64,000 nt of DNA from NCBI GenBank assembly GCA_035578175.1, contig JAQMRL010000008.1, positions 93,856,541-93,920,540 of the forward strand, written 5' to 3'. The translations under genes and the position numbers were made by a program. The notes below the pieces were generated by a model that did not search any database, was not told where the DNA came from, and was given only the letters and a program-made list of their open reading frames with translations. This DNA is from Catonia carolina (Eukaryota; Arthropoda; Insecta; Hemiptera; Achilidae). Below are positions 34,351 through 46,764 of this stretch, one piece after another; position 1 is the stretch's first letter, and every line of letters starts with the position of its first letter.

Positions 34351-34399
<49 letters not shown>
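34348..34399. repeat. (AAT)n microsatellite
   Basis: About 16 near-perfect TAA/AAT units. Confidence 0.92.
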
Positions 34400-34403
<4 letters not shown>

Positions 34404-35147
34404 CTACGAGTATACATCATAGTAAAGTGTGGTAGGTTGTACTTTACTAATGAATACTACATGGAAACTATGTCACGGCCAACTAGATTTAACTTTTAGC
34501 TTATGTTTTCTTATTCTTACTTATTTTTCATAGTCTGTCATGCACAACACAAAGAGTAGCCTGTTTAACTATTTTATTTATCCACAAAAATATTAAAAAT
34601 GGACCAATCTATTTTAGAATCGACTTTCTTATAATACGAGTAACATTCATAACCTTTTCTCATATTTTTAATCTTGTTAATGAATTCACGAAAATTAGGG
34701 CTGTTTGTAAAGGAACCAACTAATATTGTTGTACTAAGGTTGATTTAATACGATGTATGTTGTTAAAACTTTCAGAAGTCTCAATCACTTAATTCTAAGA
34801 ATGAAAGGAGTTTCTCTTTCAAACTAACGTATAAAACAGGGTTTCTCATGAGTGAAACAATGGACAACTATTATCGTTTTTCGAACTTTTTATTACGGGG
34901 AAAATTAGAAAGTTATAACTCGTAAACAAATCCTGTATCATATCGAGATGCGGTAGTTATCTCGATAAAATTGCTTAAAAGACCAGCTAAAAAATTATAT
35001 CTATGAAGCGTAAAACTTACACTAATTGAGTATGCAACTAATGTTTTTTTTTGTTTTTACATTGACTATTTTGTACATTAAAGATTAAAGTGTCCGCTGA
35101 CCAATTCAACACAGACCTGCCCAGTATTTTATTACGAGGACTATCTA
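34400..35147. other. Intergenic DNA, nothing recognised
   Basis: AT-rich. No coding similarity, repeat ends or RNA genes seen. Confidence 0.45.
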
Positions 35148-35230
35148 CTAGCACATCCCGCGCAGCTTCGCAAGCGAAACATGTGTACGCCTATTCAATT
35201 TTTTTAAATACGTAACAAATCGCGTAGCTG
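35148..35230 (-). mobile_element. Helitron 3'-end fragment
   Basis: On the minus strand the sequence ends GCGAAGCTGCGCGGGATGTG then CTAG, followed by T. The GC-rich short hairpin before CTAG is Helitron-like and resembles the end of the element at 11512. No 5' end was found. Confidence 0.4.
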
Positions 35231-35370
35231 CTACCGACTATATTCCCCAACTCTCTCTCGCTCGCTCTCACTCTCTCTCTCCATCCATCTGCCCCTTTAT
35301 CTCACTCCCCTAACACAGATAAACGCACGCTCACACATTTCCCCCGCGTATCTCTCACACCATCAACAAA

Positions 35371-35583
35371 CCCAGTGGTTACCCGTGTACAATGGTACAA
35401 TGGTACCCGTGTACCGTGTACTTTGATAGTTGGGGTTCAGTTAACCATACTTCTCAGGAATGGTCGGCCTGAGTCTGAACAAGACAACACTTCATTTACA
35501 GGTCGTACATATCATCTTCATCGCATTGGGTTATAGGGCTGGTTATTGTTCTTTAACTGAACAGATTGGAAAAAAACTAAAAA
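35371..35583 (+). repeat. SINE C copy 3, diverged
   Basis: GGTTACCCGTGTAC, TTGGGGTTCAGTTAACCATA, CTCAGGAATGGTCGGCCTGA and TGAACAGATTGGAAAAAAAC match the C body. A short local duplication of a GTACAATG-type string disturbs the head. Confidence 0.65.
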
Positions 35584-36370
35584 AGCATTTGCGTTTCCAT
35601 ATTTGCTCTGAATTGATAAAAAAGGGTTAACACGCAATACTAATTATTTATAAACAATTTTGAAGAGCTAAATTTCTGAGAATCTGTGACCATAATCTCC
35701 AAGTAAAAACAAAACACTCTGATCACGTTTATATGGCCCAAAGGAGTAAAAAGGAGGTAACTACCCACAGAAGTTATAAAACTCATTATAATATTAATGG
35801 TAATTTTTAATCACCCAGTGATGTTGAAAATATGGTATCCTATTTAAAGCTTCTTTTAACTTTTTTTAAATTATAGTTTTTGAGATCTTAATGGTCACTC
35901 ACTTAAAACAAACCCGTATATTTGCTTGAAAATTTTAATTTCACAAACTTTACAAACAAATGTACAGCTTGAAAACTTTAAACTGTTAAAATAACAAATA
36001 ACAACGAGGTTAATCTTCATCGAACCATGATAAAGCGTTTACGAAATGAAATAAATTTTCTCATAAAAAATTTAATACGGAAAAATAAGACCAAAACCTC
36101 TATGTACACTGATGAACGTAATTTAAAGAGGGAGTGAGATAGAAAAGAATATAGGAAGAAACCCTTAGTAACGGGAGACGAAACCCTCATCATGCAATTT
36201 CCTTCTTTACAAGATGGAAGAGTACTGAACAACGACGATGTATAGAAGAGCCGACTGTATATGAAATGTTCTCATTAGTCTAGCAGGGCTTTGAACGCGA
36301 ATGACGTACAATAATTGTCTTTCCTAATTTAACTTCCTTATAAAATAAACAAGAAACAGTATTGCATATC
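35584..36370. other. Intergenic DNA, nothing recognised
   Basis: Short open frames only; no similarity recognised. Confidence 0.45.
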
Positions 36371-37086
36371 AAAAAAAAATCTGGGGTGAAACACTCACAC
36401 GTCTTTCTCTTGCCAATGAAAATAATGACCAATATAATCTAATATAATGAAACATTAGAAATAAACAAAAAAAACTAAACTAAAAAAACATAACCTAATT
36501 TAAATCATGAGTGGATGATGCAAAATTAAAACCAACTTTTATTTCGCTTAATACGGGAAATCACTTTTTGGCGCTAAGGTAGGCTCTTTAAAGGAACATT
36601 TTAAAAATTTAATTATATACATTTTGTAATAAAATGGATAGGTAAGCTAGTACGGCCGAAATCTTAAAATCGATTTTTTTAATGAAAAAAAAACAAACAA
36701 AATCACTAATTACCGCTAAACTAAGTGTTATACAAAAAACTGTTTGAAATAAAAGTTGTAGATTTTAAAATTATCTACAACTTTTAAATACATTTTTGCG
36801 CTAAAATGCATATTAAGGCCGCAATTTTTTAAAAAAATATTTTTTTTACGAAAGCACAGCCTCCCCAAGAATTTCAGCAAACATAGCGCCTACCCTACCT
36901 TGTAGAACATAAAAAATGTAGTAAATGGGTGATTTAAACACACTCACACAGACCAATCGGTAAAAACATATTTTTTGGATTCATGGGGTCTGAAATGTGT
37001 AGATCCGGTGAAAACTCGATTTCAAAAAATCGACATGAAAACAATACTTGCTTTCCTATATAGGCCTACAAGGGAAGAGAAAGTAA
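36371..37086 (-). mobile_element. Family A copy 10 with internal deletion
   Basis: Hairpin end TCTGGGGTGAAACACTCAC at the left and GGGAAGAGAAAGTAA at the right. The segment between about 36933 and 36940 joins regions about 200 bases apart in full copies. Confidence 0.72.
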
Positions 37087-37100
37087 TACAAGATATATTG

Positions 37101-37264
37101 ATTTTTTTTTTACGTCTGACTTTTGCAATAATTACTAATGCAGACGGTGACAAGGATAATAGATGAAGATAAGTGATGAAAAATGCCAGACTTGACCGGG
37201 AATCGAACCACGGATTCCGGCGTAGAAGCTAGTTGCGCTAACCACTACGCCAACTGGCCGGGCA
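37101..37264 (-). repeat. tRNA-headed SINE D copy 2
   Basis: On the minus strand: A box TTGGCGTAGTGGTTAGCG, B box GTGGTTCGATTCCCG, body with TCTGGCATTTTTCATC and a poly-A tail. The head keeps a GCCAG/CTGGC acceptor-like pairing, but it is a SINE head rather than a functional tRNA. Confidence 0.78.
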
Positions 37265-37371
37265 ATTTTTGAAGAGGATACCAGGGTTCTGATTTATAAT
37301 CTCTCAGATTTTTAAAGATACCAGGTTTTTGAAGTCAAGAGCAATAGAGAATGCGTGTTTTCAATCTTTAG

Positions 37372-37520
37372 TGTTTTTTTTTTAAGTCAGACTGTTCTGC
37401 AAATTACTGCCGATAATGAGCAGACGATGAAGAGTGATAGATGAAAATATGCCAGACCTGACCGGGAATCGTACCCGGGACCCCGACATAAAAACCAGTT
37501 GAGCTGACCACGGACCACTC
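37372..37520 (-). repeat. tRNA-headed SINE D copy 3
   Basis: On the minus strand: GGGTACGATTCCCGGTCAGG, the CTGGCATATTTTCATC body and a poly-A tail. Same family as the neighbour at 37101, same orientation. Confidence 0.72.
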
Positions 37521-37984
37521 TATTACTAAGTGCGTTTATATATATTAATATTATTGTATAATTTTTTTATAATTCCTCTTTTCACAACTAATACAATGTT
37601 TTTAGTTTGACTGTTTACACCCTAGTCAAATTTCTTCAACTCAAAGGTTTTTTGAGATATGTGGTCGTCCAACAGAAAACACACCAATTGCCTACTGACT
37701 AACATCAATAAAAACATTTTTTGTTTGCTTGAAAACAAAAAAATTATAATTCTAGTAATATATTAATTAGATTTTATTTTAATTAAATCTCCTACAATGA
37801 ATAATGTGTAGGATAAAATTGTTAAGACACGAATCAACGCGTGTTGTAGCCTAACAAACAATTTCAGCAACGGTGCTATATGTAAAATTTACTGTAAGTA
37901 TATATTTATTGTCTAATGTTATTACACGCCAACTTAATTTAAAATAAAACGTTTTGTTTATGAATATAAATTAAAGTACTTCAA

Positions 37985-38115
37985 CGGTAAGCCTAGGTGG
38001 CTTGATCGGTAACGCACTCAACTTCTAAGTTGATAGACCCGGTTCGATTTCTTAATAGGATCTAAAAAAATCTTTAGATAGTTCACTGGAATTAGACAAT
38101 ACGATCTTGAATAAA
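37985..38115 (+). repeat. Possible tRNA-like SINE head
   Basis: AGGTGGCTTGATCGGTAACG (A-box-like) and CCGGTTCGATTTC (B-box-like) are about 35 bases apart, followed by an A-rich region. Family unclear. Confidence 0.45.
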
Positions 38116-38138
38116 CAAAAAAATAAAAACAATGTTTT

Positions 38139-38468
38139 GCCCATAACAGGAGTGTTAAATTATTTGCACTGATCTGTTAGTTCCAAGGCTACGAAAAATA
38201 GTTCTGTTCTTAACACACGATCAAGAAAATTATATGACTGAAGCATTTAAGAACAGAAGAGTTAGAGTTGTCTAGTCAGAGTTATCTTCTCTGAGAGTAA
38301 TTAATTTCATTATTATACAGTCAGACCCTAAGGTGAATGAAGTGAAGGTGTAATTTGCAGGGTGGAAAGTAGATACTTTTCAGAAAGCCTGGCATGCTGA
38401 TAAGCATACTTTTCCACTCAGTGAGTAAAACAATGGTAAACTACCTAACTCCTCGTTTTACTTAGTTA
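38139..38468 (+). repeat. Family B copy 7, degenerate, 3' truncated
   Basis: Starts TTGCCCATAACAGGAGTG and follows B to CTCCTCGTTTTACTTAGTT, where LINE sequence takes over. Confidence 0.72.
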
Positions 38469-38474
38469 ATAGAA

Positions 38475-39090
38475 AATAGGAAAGTTCCATTTGTGGAAGT
38501 ATCAGTAGGACATTGGGGAAAAAAGCTACCACAAACACAATAATGAAATTTTATAAAACAATGGCAGCTCCAATACTCCTCTATGGTAGTGAATCTTGGG
38601 TAACATCAAAACCACTTGAGAGTAAAGTGCAGGCAGCGGAGATGAGATTTCTTCGCAGAACTAAGGGCTGTGACAGGAGAGATCACATCAGGAATGAGGA
38701 AATAAGGAAGGAGCTGAACATCTTCTGCCTGAATGAGAAAGTTGCATCGTATCGCCCAAAAAACAATGGAAAGAACATGTTGAACGAATGTCAGCCGATA
38801 GGCTTCCACTAAAAATTTTCAAGTATCAGCCGGTAGGCAAAAGAGATATAGGCCACGGAAAAGGTGGCAATGATTATTACCATAAGGATAAAAAAAACAA
38901 ATGTTATAAGATTGAATTAAATTTATCATCGATAAAATATTAATCAAACTGAATTACATATTTAATATTGAGGGAACTGTTTTCTAAAATTATTAATATA
39001 AGCTGAATGTGAGTCGGAACAGGCCATGGCCTAATCCCTGTTTGAAAGAAGAAGAAGAAGAAAAAGAAGAAGAAGAAGAAGAAGACGACA
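38475..39090 (+). pseudogene. LINE family 2 3' end with GAA-repeat tail
   Basis: The frame 38513-38812 reads KFYKTMAAPILLYGSESWVT, QAAEMRFLRRTKG and HIRNEEIRKELNIFCLNEKV. This is the C-terminal part of a reverse-transcriptase polyprotein (after the YADD domain). A shifted HVERMSADRLPL-type block follows. The element ends with GGAACAGGCCATGGCCTAAT and a (GAA)n tail at 39047-39085, the usual 3' tail of this LINE type. Confidence 0.82.
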
Positions 39091-39782
39091 AAAGATAAAC
39101 TTAACAAGACTATTAGCTTCAAAAGACCTGCAATCAGTGTACACCCACCAGTGATAATACAGTATACAAAAAATATATATAGTAAATATTTATGAATAAT
39201 TAAACTAAATTATTTAGAATCATATAATTACTAGGTACTATTTTATTCTTTAACTTGTTTCGTTTTTTATGCGTGAAACTAAGGTAAATGGAAACTTTTA
39301 CATTTTCTACCAAATAAATTATCAAAAGTAATACAAAAGGAATTAGCCTTCCCCCGACCTAATTTAAAATAAATATAGGTCTTACCTTTAATATAACATA
39401 GGACATTTCGTGACGCACGCATTCCGTTATCACAAAGTATTCGTGTATTTTTTTTTGTGTACGTAGGTTATAAATACCAGCCTACTTTTAAGTAAGTTCA
39501 TCAGAACTAAAAATTACTTGGAAATCAGTAAAATGTAGTATGTTAAGTAAAAAAAATTAAATGGGGTGTTTATAAATTTTTTTACGAGTAATAATTTATT
39601 CGGTAATATTAAAGCATTTTACTTACTAAATTTTACAAATTAGTAAGATTACAATAACGTTTATTTATTTATTTATTTCCATTATATATATTAATTTTAC
39701 AATATGTATAATTTCTTATCTATCTGAACAGAAATTACTTTTCTGAATAAGGCACAGCCTGTGCTCAGGAAAGCGCAGTGAT

Positions 39783-39816
<34 letters not shown>

Positions 39817-39897
39817 GTTAGTATTCACTAATGTACAATACCTTATGAATTAATTAACATATCTAATTACGATTACTCTGTATTACCCATTTTGTAC
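39091..39897. other. Intergenic DNA with (TAA)n at 39787-39817
   Basis: AT-rich; apart from the microsatellite nothing is recognised. Confidence 0.5.
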
Positions 39898-40776
39898 GAA
39901 AGTATTGTTTTCATGTCGATTTTTCGAAATCGAGTTTTCACCGGATCTACACGTTTTCAGACTTCCTGAACCCAAAAAACATGTTTTTTATCGATTGGTT
40001 TGTATGTGTGAACAGAATATCTCAAGAACGGAACATCGTACGAACTTGAAACTTAAGTTACATACCACTACCGGACCCAACACGAACATTTTCATCAAAA
40101 TCGGTCAACCGGAAGTATTAATTTATTCGTGTAATTTTTAACTTTTTTGCGATTTTCTCAAAAACTGGTCCTACGATTTTTTTTAAAAATTGCCTGGTTT
40201 ACTCAATTTTTTATTCTCTACAAGATAGGGTAGGCGCCATGTTTGCTGAAATTTTTGGTGAGGCTGTTTTTACGTCAAAGTGTTTTTTAAGATTACGGAT
40301 TTAATATGTATTAAAGCGCAAAAATTTTTATAATAAAAGTTGTAGAAAATTTAAAATCCTACAACTTTTATTTGTAACATTTTTTTGTATAATGCTTGGT
40401 TTAGCGGTAATTAGCGATTTTCTGTTTTTTCTTACGAAAACGTGTGAAAAATCGATTTTGTTAAGATTTCGGCCTTAGTATGCTTTTTACGACATAAGTG
40501 TATAATGAAATTTATAGAAAATTAAAAGATCTACGACTTTTATTTATAATATTTTTCTCTACAGAGCCTAGTTTAGCGTGAAAAGTGATTTTCCGTATTT
40601 GTAAGCCAAACTGAAGTTGACTTTCATTTCCGTATTTCAGTCATGATTAAAATTAGGTTATATTTATTGAGGTTATATTATTGTTTATTTCTAATGTTTT
40701 TTTACTAATGTTAGGTTTACTGTTAGTTAATTGGATTGGCAAGAGAAAGTTGTGTGAGTGTTTCGCACCAGATTTT
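39898..40776 (+). mobile_element. Family A copy 11 (5' truncated)
   Basis: Begins at GAAAGTATTGTTTTCATGTC, lacking about the first 35 bases including the 5' subterminal repeat. The 3' subterminal repeat and hairpin (GTGTGAGTGTTTCGCACC) are present. The TG tract is reduced to TGTATGTGTG. Confidence 0.75.
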
Positions 40777-40939
40777 TTTAAATAATAAAGTAAATTATTA
40801 CATTAGTTAGTACTTAAATACACATGAACAAGGCAAACCTAAACCTACCGATCCATGGATGAGCTCAATCAACTCCCAGACCAATCAAATATTTTTTAAG
40901 TCTACATTAAATGTAGACTTGGTCATTAAATTTTAATGA

Positions 40940-41055
40940 CACCAATCGATGCAGTAAAAATCAATCTATTGCAGTTACGTAATCAATACCTTGGGTTCAA
41001 TTCCCTGTTAACGTCGGACAAAATTGTCCATCACTCCATCATTGCTTATCGATTC
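40940..41055 (+). repeat. Possible tRNA-like SINE remnant
   Basis: CTTGGGTTCAATTCCCTG is B-box-like; no clear A box. Weak. Confidence 0.3.
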
Positions 41056-41161
41056 ATTAAATAATAAGAAAACATTACAAATAAGTATTTTGCGTTTCAA
41101 ACTCGACCAATTTCGAAATATTTTCAACAACTATAATTGGTATAAGTAAATTTATAAACAG

Positions 41162-41262
41162 GCCGCCTCCGTAGCGTAGTGGTAGCACGCTCGTATACAA
41201 CCGGAGGTCCCGAGTTCGATTCCGAGTTCCGGTTAGGGTCTGGAAATTTTCTCAAGTTAAAA
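41162..41262 (+). repeat. tRNA-derived SINE head
   Basis: A box GTAGCGTAGTGGTAGCACG and B box CCGAGTTCGATTCCG with tRNA-like spacing. No acceptor-stem pairing with the downstream sequence, so not counted as a tRNA gene. Confidence 0.6.
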
Positions 41263-41629
41263 AACTGGTTGAACCTCTAGAGGCTTTACTAAATAAAATA
41301 AGGAGTGAGGTTGATTACCAGTGCTCTCCTCACTGAGTGAAAAAGTATACTTATCAGCACGCCAGGCCCTCAGTAAAAACATCTACTTTCCACCCTGCAA
41401 ATGATATTTTCACTTAATTCACCACTGCCTGTATAATGATGAAATTCATTACTCCCAGAGGAGATAACTCTGATTAGTGTATTTTACACCTCTACCTCTT
41501 ATGTTCTTAAATATTTCAGTCATATAATTGGCTGACAATGTGATAAGAAACAGAACTATTTTTTGTAGCCCTCGAACAAAAGCAGATGGAGTGGAAATAA
41601 TTAAACATTCCAACTGCCTGTTATGGGAA
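41263..41629 (-). repeat. Family B copy 8, diverged
   Basis: AAACTGGTTGAACCTCTAGA to TGCCTGTTATGGGA, with several small deletions. Copy 9 sits about 12 bases to its right in the same orientation. Confidence 0.78.
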
Positions 41630-41641
41630 CATTTTTGAGTT

Positions 41642-42029
41642 GTTGTTGTTTAGGTCAACAGCCGAAAGGCTGGTTTGAACCTCTAGAGGTTTTACTAAGT
41701 AAAACGAGGAGTGAGGTGGTTTACCTATGCCTTCCTCACTGAGTGGAAAAGTACACATCAGCATGCCGGGCCCTCTGAAAAGCACATATTTTCCACTCTG
41801 TAAATGACATCTTCACTTCATTCACCACAGGGTCTGGCTGTACAATGAAGTTCATTCAGAGAAGATAACTCTGATTAGTGTCTTTTACACCTCTACCTCT
41901 TCTGTTCTTAAATGATTCAGTCATTTAATTGACTGAACATGTGATAAGAAACAGAACTATTTATTTTAGCCCTGCAACGAACATATTGAGTGTAAATAAT
42001 TTGACACTCCACCTGTCTGTTATGGGCAG
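41642..42029 (-). repeat. Family B copy 9 with 11-bp target duplication
   Basis: Full-length, flanked by ATTTTTGAGTT at 41631-41641 and 42030-42040. Confidence 0.88.
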
Positions 42030-42040
42030 ATTTTTGAGTT

Positions 42041-43194
42041 ATGGAACCAAAATAGTTTTTAATATGGGTTATAGGCGACGGAGATGTAAACATCTGGGTA
42101 TAATTATAGACAAATTTCTATTGATGGCAGTTCAGTATGATCCAGGTGACACGAGAGATTTTCGCAGACCACTCAGAAGATAAGAGGGACTGAAACCGGT
42201 CGAGATCTAATCCTTAACAAATAACACTAATTTAAAGTTCGGTGTAAACGTACGCTATAAATAATAATAGTTCGTATTTTTTCCTGTAGATGAAATAGTA
42301 TTGGAAGATTACTAACTGAATGCTAACTATAGATCAAAATGCCTAAACCTAGTCCACCTAATGACGTAAGCAATAGGAGTACAAAAACATCCTTTACGTA
42401 AAACAGATTTATAAACTAAGATAGGCTACTCAAAAAATGTCAAATTTCTAACTAGCTGGTCGTATGATAAAAAATGTTGAGTCACGAAAAAATGTCAGCT
42501 GACAAAATGTATTTATAAACAAACAATTCTGTGTTTGTATAATCCAAAAGGATGCAATGGGTGGCGTGTGAGAGAGCAATATTTAAAAATAGCCCAAAAT
42601 AAAATGAAGTTCGGTGGTACTGGAATAGAACCAAGTTATTAAGTAACTTTTAAAAATGACAATATGCCAAATAACTAAAATAGCATTCACAACTACATAT
42701 AACCAATTTGATTTTTTTTATAAATGTGGTTCGTATAACTGACCCTGTAATTTAAAATAAATACTAACACATAAGCACACATTATGATTACAGTATTTAA
42801 TTAATTTTTTTTATGATACAGAACACAAACATAGGTGATTTAAAAATTTTGGCAACTTTTCTTTAAATTATATTTTGTATAACTTGTTTCTTTTAATTGC
42901 TTTCTTTCAACGGTTTTATTTTAAAATAAAATACATGAACTTTTTGACTACACTATATACTGAAATATTTTAATCTGTTTACAGACTTACACGCGCTACT
43001 TACATTGCATCCCAATTCATAGGAAATCTGTGAAAAGAATTAATGTATTATTTAAGTTCGTTGCAATGTACAATCGTTGTAACTAGTTATAGTTTCTAAA
43101 TTTATTGAGCTACTAATAATACTAACACATATAACATAGTTTCTTTCCGACTTTTGGTCGTCCACCAACAGGACTGCATAAAAGCTAATGCATT
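42041..43194. other. Intergenic DNA, nothing recognised
   Basis: The short open frame ending at 42183 shows no similarity I recognise. Confidence 0.45.
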
Positions 43195-43507
43195 AATTGT
43201 TTACTTTTTATTGCCCGAAATTAATAAATAGGGAAGGAAAGTATTATTTTCACGTTATTTTTTCAAAATCGAGTTTTCACCGAAAATACACGTCCCTGAA
43301 GTAATAAAAGAAACATGTTTTCAACGATTAATGTGCGTGCGTGCGAGCGCAGCAAGAATGAAGGGGAGAGGGTAGAGGAGCAAAATATCGTACGAAGTTG
43401 AAACTTGAAATCCAACTTAGTTAACACAAGGGTACCCGCCTCAAACATTATCGAAATAGGTCTACCGGAAATATTACTTTTTCGTGAGATTTTTTTTCAA
43501 AAATGGA

Positions 43508-43690
43508 GGCCCATCTTCTTCTTCTTCTTCTTCTTCTGGTGCCGATCCGCTACTGAATGTCGGAGATGATAGTTCTATTCACTGTGCTTTGAAGAGTAGT
43601 TGAAGTAAACCAGTCCTCAAGTTCTTTAGTCAAAATAATCGTCGTCTTCCGACACCTCTCTTATCCTGTACCGTTCCTTGTAAAATGTAT
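43508..43690 (-). pseudogene. RTE-like LINE 3' fragment with GAA-type tail
   Basis: The CTT repeat at 43517-43540 is the (GAA)n tail on the minus strand, preceded in broken frame by the end of the reverse-transcriptase protein (compare RIGTGRR at the end of the 54-56 kb element). Confidence 0.5.
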
Positions 43691-44093
43691 GAAAACCCCC
43701 AAACATTTCTTAATATAACGCTTAGTTTAGCGGTAATTAATGATTTTCGATTTTTTCATGAAAATCTGTAAAAAATTGATTTTTTACGATTTCGGCCGTA
43801 GTATATGATTCATTTTACAACGAAAGTGTATATAATCCAATTTTATAGGAAATCAAATGCTCTAAAACTTTTATTTTAAGCATTTCTCTACAGAGCCTAG
43901 TTTAACTTCAGAGAGTGATTTTTCGTATTATTAAGCCAAACCAAGATGGGTTTTCATTTTGCATCATTCACTCATGATCAAAACAAGGTTATGTTTTTTG
44001 AGGTTAGTATTTTCGTTTATTTCTAATGTTTTGTTACTAATTTTAGGTTATATTGTTCATTGTTTTCATTAGCAAGAGACAGTCGTGTGAGTG

Positions 44094-44262
44094 TGCCAGC
44101 CGCATTGACGTAGTTTGTAACGTGCTCGCCTCTCAACTTGCGGTTTTGGTTTCGAATCCCATTCAGGCACAGCATATTTTCATACGTTACAAAAAATCAT
44201 TTCATCCTTCACCATCTGCATTAACAGTAATTGCAAAACAGTCGGACGTTAAACAAAAAAAA
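44094..44262 (+). repeat. tRNA-headed SINE D copy 4
   Basis: TTGACGTAGTTTGTAACG (A box region), GGTTTCGAATCCCATTCAGG (B box) and the body ending GTCGGACGTTAAAC then poly-A. A GTGCC/GGCAC acceptor-like pairing is kept. Inserted into the hairpin of family A copy 12. Confidence 0.78.
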
Positions 44263-44510
44263 GTGTTTCATACCAAATTTTAATGAATTATAACATAAAG
44301 TTGAGTAAAAATTGCCTATCGAATAGAAAAATGTTATAATGTTAGCGAAGAAAAAAATTGAAGGGGTCGGGAGAAGACAGTGCTAACCCTCATTAACATA
44401 ATTTTACACAATTTCATTTTAAAAGTTTACTGAAATCTACAAATCGTGTTTTTGAATTTTTGTGAAACATTTGTTATTTTCTTTTAATCTATGTTCTTAA
44501 GATCGTAAAT

Positions 44511-44904
44511 TGCCCATAACAGGCAGGTGGAGTGTCAAATTATTTACACTCAATCTGTTAGTTGCAGGGCTAAAATAAATAGTTCTGTTTCTTATCACAT
44601 GGTCAGCCAATTAAATGACTGAATCATTTAAGAACAGAAGAGGTAGAGGTGTAAAAGACACTAATCAGAGTTATCTCCTCTGAAAGTAATGAATTTCATT
44701 GTACAGCCAGACCCTGTGGTGAATGAAGTGAAGGTGTCATTTGCAGAGTGGAAAATATGTGCTTTTCAGAGGGCCCGGCATGCTGATAAGCATACTTTTC
44801 CACTCAGTGAGGAAGGCAATGGTAAACCACCTCACTCCTCGATTTACTTAGTAAAACCTCTACAGGTTCAAACCAGCCTTTTGGCTGATGACCTAAACAA
44901 CAAC
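44511..44904 (+). repeat. Family B copy 10 with 12-bp target duplication
   Basis: Full-length, clean copy. AAGATCGTAAAT occurs at 44499-44510 and 44905-44916, so the ends of family B are defined here most clearly: 5' TGCCCATAACAG, 3' CTAAACAACAAC. Confidence 0.92.
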
Positions 44905-44916
44905 AAGATCGTAAAT

Positions 44917-46344
44917 ATTGCCTCCTGTTTAAAACGTGCTGTATATTTTATTTTTACAAAATATTTTAGAAAAATTATGCTGGAAATTTTGTGGGTTAGC
45001 ACTTTCTTCTGCCGACCCCTTCAATTTCTCTTTGTTCTGCCTACCCTACAGTTTGTGGTAAACTCTATATAAATGCACAGAATTATGGGGCCCGCCAAGT
45101 ATTTGTAAAATTTTTAAGCGGTCCTCTGAAGGCTAAGAGTTTGAGAATACTGCTCTAGAGTAACCAGGTGGGTTGTACTTTTATGTAAACTAAGTTTTCG
45201 GGGGAAACATTATTACGGCAAAATGAATACAGGGACGCCGTATGATAATATATTTCTTTTAGTGTCAGTATAATAAAAGAAATGCTTCAAATATTAAAAC
45301 AAAAAAAATAGTTGTCAAGCGGCCAAGGAAAAAACCATCATCAAACCTTGACCACAACATAAAACACAATCAGTAATTCCTAATAATATCTTTTTATCAA
45401 CAATAACAAAAGAACGGTCACTTAATAATTGTTTGACCCAACAATAAATTTTATCGTAAGTTGTTAATATTTACTTCACCATCACTATTTCCTTATACTA
45501 GTTATCAAAACCAATCAAAGGACAGGAAGTAGTAGTTAAAATCTACTATAAAATTTATCACTTGACAAATACATCAAACTTAAATGTGAACTTTATTATA
45601 AACAACAAAAAACTTCAGGATGGCTAAATAGTATGAATCGCATTGACGCGACAACTGCGCACCTACAATTCGCTAGATAAATCAAACTATTTTTTTAAAG
45701 CTTTTATTTGTTATCGGGAACCGTACATTACTGACAACTACCCAATTTAATCGCTGTATTTTTGAAGTGAATTAGGCATGAATTTGAACAGGGAGTAGAG
45801 TTTTCCATGGATGGCTGTCAGCTGGTCACCATACAAAGTCGCTTGCCCAACTGGTGTTACTTAACAAATAATAGCAACTTTCTACCGGCTGGCCCAGAGG
45901 CCAAATAAAACTTAAAAGAGAACTCTACACATTAATCCCGCACCGTCGAACGAGAAATATGAAGGTTTCATTAAAAGAGTTATAATTGTTTAAAAAAATA
46001 ACTTGAGATGAGATCTCTTAAATAGAACAAGTTGATAGGAAAATTTAATGTAGTATAGTAAATTAATTAATAACGAGAAAATAACTTGAGATGAAATAAC
46101 AAAGAAATTATCAAAACTTAACAGATTACAAAATCAAAATAGCATATTAATGCACACCGAACATTTTACAAAACGGTTCCAACCAAAGGTGAAACTTCCA
46201 CTTTCCCAACAAAATTACAATATCTATAAAAGAGAGTAAATGGGAAAACCTACCAAATTAAGATTGTTTATTAAGTAATAAAATTAATAGTCACTTTAAA
46301 TAGTTACCCATAAGAGGTGGGAATTATTAGTCACTTCATATAGT
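44917..46344. other. Intergenic DNA, nothing recognised
   Basis: AT-rich with a few more GC-balanced patches (about 45770-45960). No coding similarity. Confidence 0.45.
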
Positions 46345-46740
46345 TACCCATAACAGGCGGGGAGTGTTAAATTATTTGCTCTCAACCAGTTGTTAGTTCC
46401 AGGGCTACAAAATAGTTCTGTTACTTAACACGTGGTCAGCCAATTATATGGCAGAATCATTTAAGAGATACAGGTGTATAGTCAGAATGATCACCTCTGA
46501 GAGTAATGTATTTCATTTTACAGCCAGATTCTGTGGTGAATGAAGTGAAGATGACTTTTACAGAGTGGACAGTAGATGCTTTTCAAAAGGGCCTGACACG
46601 TTGATAAGCATACTTTTCCATTCAGTGAGGAAAACAATCGTAAACCAAATCATTCCTTTTTTTATTAGTAAAGCCTCTAGAGGTTCAAACCAGCCTATGG
46701 TTAGGCTGATTAGGCTATTAGGCTGATGACCTAAACAAAA
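46345..46740 (+). repeat. Family B copy 11, diverged
   Basis: TACCCATAACAGGCGGGGAG to GATGACCTAAACAAAA. A local duplication of TTAGGCTGAT near the 3' end, and a duplicated AGTCACTT...TAGTTACCCATAA string just upstream. Confidence 0.75.
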
Positions 46741-46764
46741 ATAGAATTAATAACAGACACAATG

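Larger units (their letters stand above)
43195..44282 (+). mobile_element. Family A copy 12 with two nested insertions
   Basis: Diverged copy. An RTE-like LINE tail (43508-43680, minus) replaces or interrupts its middle, and tRNA-headed SINE D copy 4 sits inside the terminal hairpin. The loop side GTGTGAGTG ends at 44093 and GTGTTTCATACC resumes at about 44262. Confidence 0.72.

Noticed and set aside
34348..34399. Regulatory or origin role of the AAT repeat
   Set aside because: A plain trinucleotide microsatellite, as are those at 39047 and 39787.
36975..37166. Coding potential of the 63-codon frame
   Set aside because: It runs from family A into SINE D sequence.
37101..37264. A tRNA gene on the minus strand
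   Set aside because: A and B boxes are excellent, but the cloverleaf does not close properly and the same head is followed by a SINE body and poly-A tail.
41162..41238. A tRNA gene on the plus strand
   Set aside because: Box spacing is right but the 5' GCCTCCG does not pair with the 3' side, and it continues into SINE-like sequence.
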